From assembly GCA_903919715.1 (NCBI GenBank), contig CAIXJC010000013.1, positions 1 to 64,000 of the forward strand: a DNA stretch of 64,000 nucleotides. The letters are read 5' to 3'. This DNA is from an uncultured bacterium (lineage in GTDB: Bacteria > Planctomycetota > Phycisphaerae > Phycisphaerales > SM1A02). The notes under the pieces were generated by a model. The model worked only from the letters and a program-made list of their open reading frames with translations, ran no database searches and had not been told where the DNA came from. The position numbers and the translations under genes were made by a program. Below, piece by piece: positions 62,983 to 64,000 of the stretch (the stretch's first letter is position 1; every line of letters starts with the position of its first letter).

Positions 62983-64000
62983 ATGGCACCGAGGCAAGTA
63001 ATCATTATTGGTGGCGGAATTGCTGGGCTTTGTGCTGCGATTCACTGCGAGCGAATGAGTATCGATTGGATATTGCTCGAAGCCTCCAAGCGCCTAGGAG
63101 GTCGCGTAGGAACTCGAGTGATCGATGGTTGCAGAATCGATCATGGTTTCGCGGTGTTGTTGACTGCGTATCCAGAGTTGCGCGGGATGATCGATCTTAA
63201 ACAACTCGATCTTCGATCATTTCAATCTGGCGCGCTCGTACAGCGCGCCGGAAAATTCACTCGATTGGCAAATCCACTGCGGCATCCATTGCAGGCGGTG
63301 GCTTCTGCGTTGACGGGTGCGATGAGTGTGGCGGATGCTTGCCGCATCTTGCCGATCGCTCTCCGTGCCGCGTTTGCTCCTTCGATCACCGATCCTGATG
63401 TATCGCACGGCTATTCAGCGAGGGATCTGCTGCAGCAGCGAAAAGTCTCCGATCAGCTCGTTGATGGTTTTTTTCGGCCGTTTTTCGGTGGAGTCTTTCT
63501 TGACGGTTCGCTCGGTGCTGACGCAGCAGCCTTCGAGTTTCGTCTTGCTATGTTTGCGCGAGGTGTCGCGGCACTTCCAGTCGCAGGAATGGGGGAGATC
63601 GCACGGCAACTCATTGAACAGATTCCAAATTCGCGGGTCCGCACGGCGACGACTGTCCGCGAAGTCATTCGCACGAGTGAGGATGCGAGCCCGACTCGTT
63701 GGCGTGTCGCGACGACTGCTGGCGAAACACACGAGGCGAGCGCGATCATCGTTGCGCTCGATGCCGACGGTGCGCAGTCGCTGCTTCCGTCATTGCCTTC
63801 GCGCTCATGGTGTTCGACGGCGGCGATCACATGGCGAGTCGATCGAGCGAAACTTCCTCCGTCACTTTGCGAAGCGATCTCATTGATTGATGGAGATGGC
63901 ACCGGTCCAGTCAATCATCTGTGCGCGCCAACATCGGTCGCTGGCGAATATGCGCCGCAGGGGACGAGTCTGATCAGCGGCAATGTGATTGATCCGATTG
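62983..64000 (+). CDS. FAD-dependent oxidoreductase (amine oxidase / phytoene desaturase-like), truncated by window end
   Basis: The frame is open from ATG 62983 to the end of the window, 339 residues so far. N-terminal FAD-binding motif VIIIGGGIAGLCAAIH with ILLEASKRLGGRVGTRV, then HGFAVLLTAYPELRGM. Features of protoporphyrinogen oxidase/phytoene desaturase type flavoenzymes. Substrate cannot be told from this part. It is 9 bases after the VanZ-like gene. Confidence 0.9.
   Translation, partial: MAPRQVIIIGGGIAGLCAAIHCERMSIDWILLEASKRLGGRVGTRVIDGCRIDHGFAVLLTAYPELRGMIDLKQLDLRSFQSGALVQRAGKFTRLANPLRHPLQAVASALTGAMSVADACRILPIALRAAFAPSITDPDVSHGYSARDLLQQRKVSDQLVDGFFRPFFGGVFLDGSLGADAAAFEFRLAMFARGVAALPVAGMGEIARQLIEQIPNSRVRTATTVREVIRTSEDASPTRWRVATTAGETHEASAIIVALDADGAQSLLPSLPSRSWCSTAAITWRVDRAKLPPSLCEAISLIDGDGTGPVNHLCAPTSVAGEYAPQGTSLISGNVIDPI

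Overview
The window looks like a chromosome segment of a Planctomycetota bacterium, probably class Phycisphaerae. This is inferred, not proven: a secreted protein at 20690-21421 ends in the tandem dockerin-like calcium repeats (D-N-D-G pattern followed by a short LSAWG-type motif) typical of that group, secreted and lipoprotein genes of no known function are frequent, and biosynthetic genes are scattered in short clusters rather than classical operons. About 55 protein genes, two tRNAs and one riboswitch cover nearly all of it; most genes abut or overlap by ATGA or GTGA.

Layout. 1-3 kb: the 3' end of a large repeat-built surface protein and a secreted coiled-coil protein. 3-6 kb: a double Lrp/AsnC regulator divergent from a TPP-riboswitch-controlled thiC. 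6-13 kb: DUF5658-like membrane protein, M24 peptidase with phenylalanine hydroxylase, a fused aroD-aroE and aroC. 13-21 kb: lipoprotein, asparagine synthase, GAF protein, membrane protein, clpB, BtuF-like protein, dockerin-bearing secreted protein. 21-29 kb: tRNA-Gln, Ig-like lipoprotein, apaG, then a three-gene peptide export operon of the NHLM type (HlyD-like adaptor, C39-peptidase ABC transporter, second ABC transporter) facing a small gene whose product carries a double-glycine leader. 29-43 kb: asd, trpC, a CPBP protease, trpS, a XerD-type recombinase, pdxA, an L,D-transpeptidase, fau, glmS, a glutathione peroxidase, folP, trxA. 43-45 kb: tRNA-Ala, four perfect 25-bp tandem repeats and an exported FGE/SUMF1-fold protein whose last ~40 codons look like the variable region of a diversity-generating retroelement. 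45-64 kb: Nif3, PIN-PhoH, DUF2798, a FUSC transporter, pabB, ppdK, a CBM9 lipoprotein, a glutamate dehydrogenase family protein without its usual catalytic lysine, then a tightly coupled run (HIT, birA, two secreted proteins, ParA, VanZ/zinc-ribbon protein) and a truncated FAD oxidoreductase.

Most notable points: (1) the NHLM-type exporter with a short cationic double-glycine peptide that has its own ribosome binding site and terminator; (2) a candidate DGR target without a reverse transcriptase or template repeat in the window; (3) an inverted repeat family found at two convergent gene junctions; (4) the lysine-less glutamate dehydrogenase. All assignments come from reading the sequence; no database search was run.
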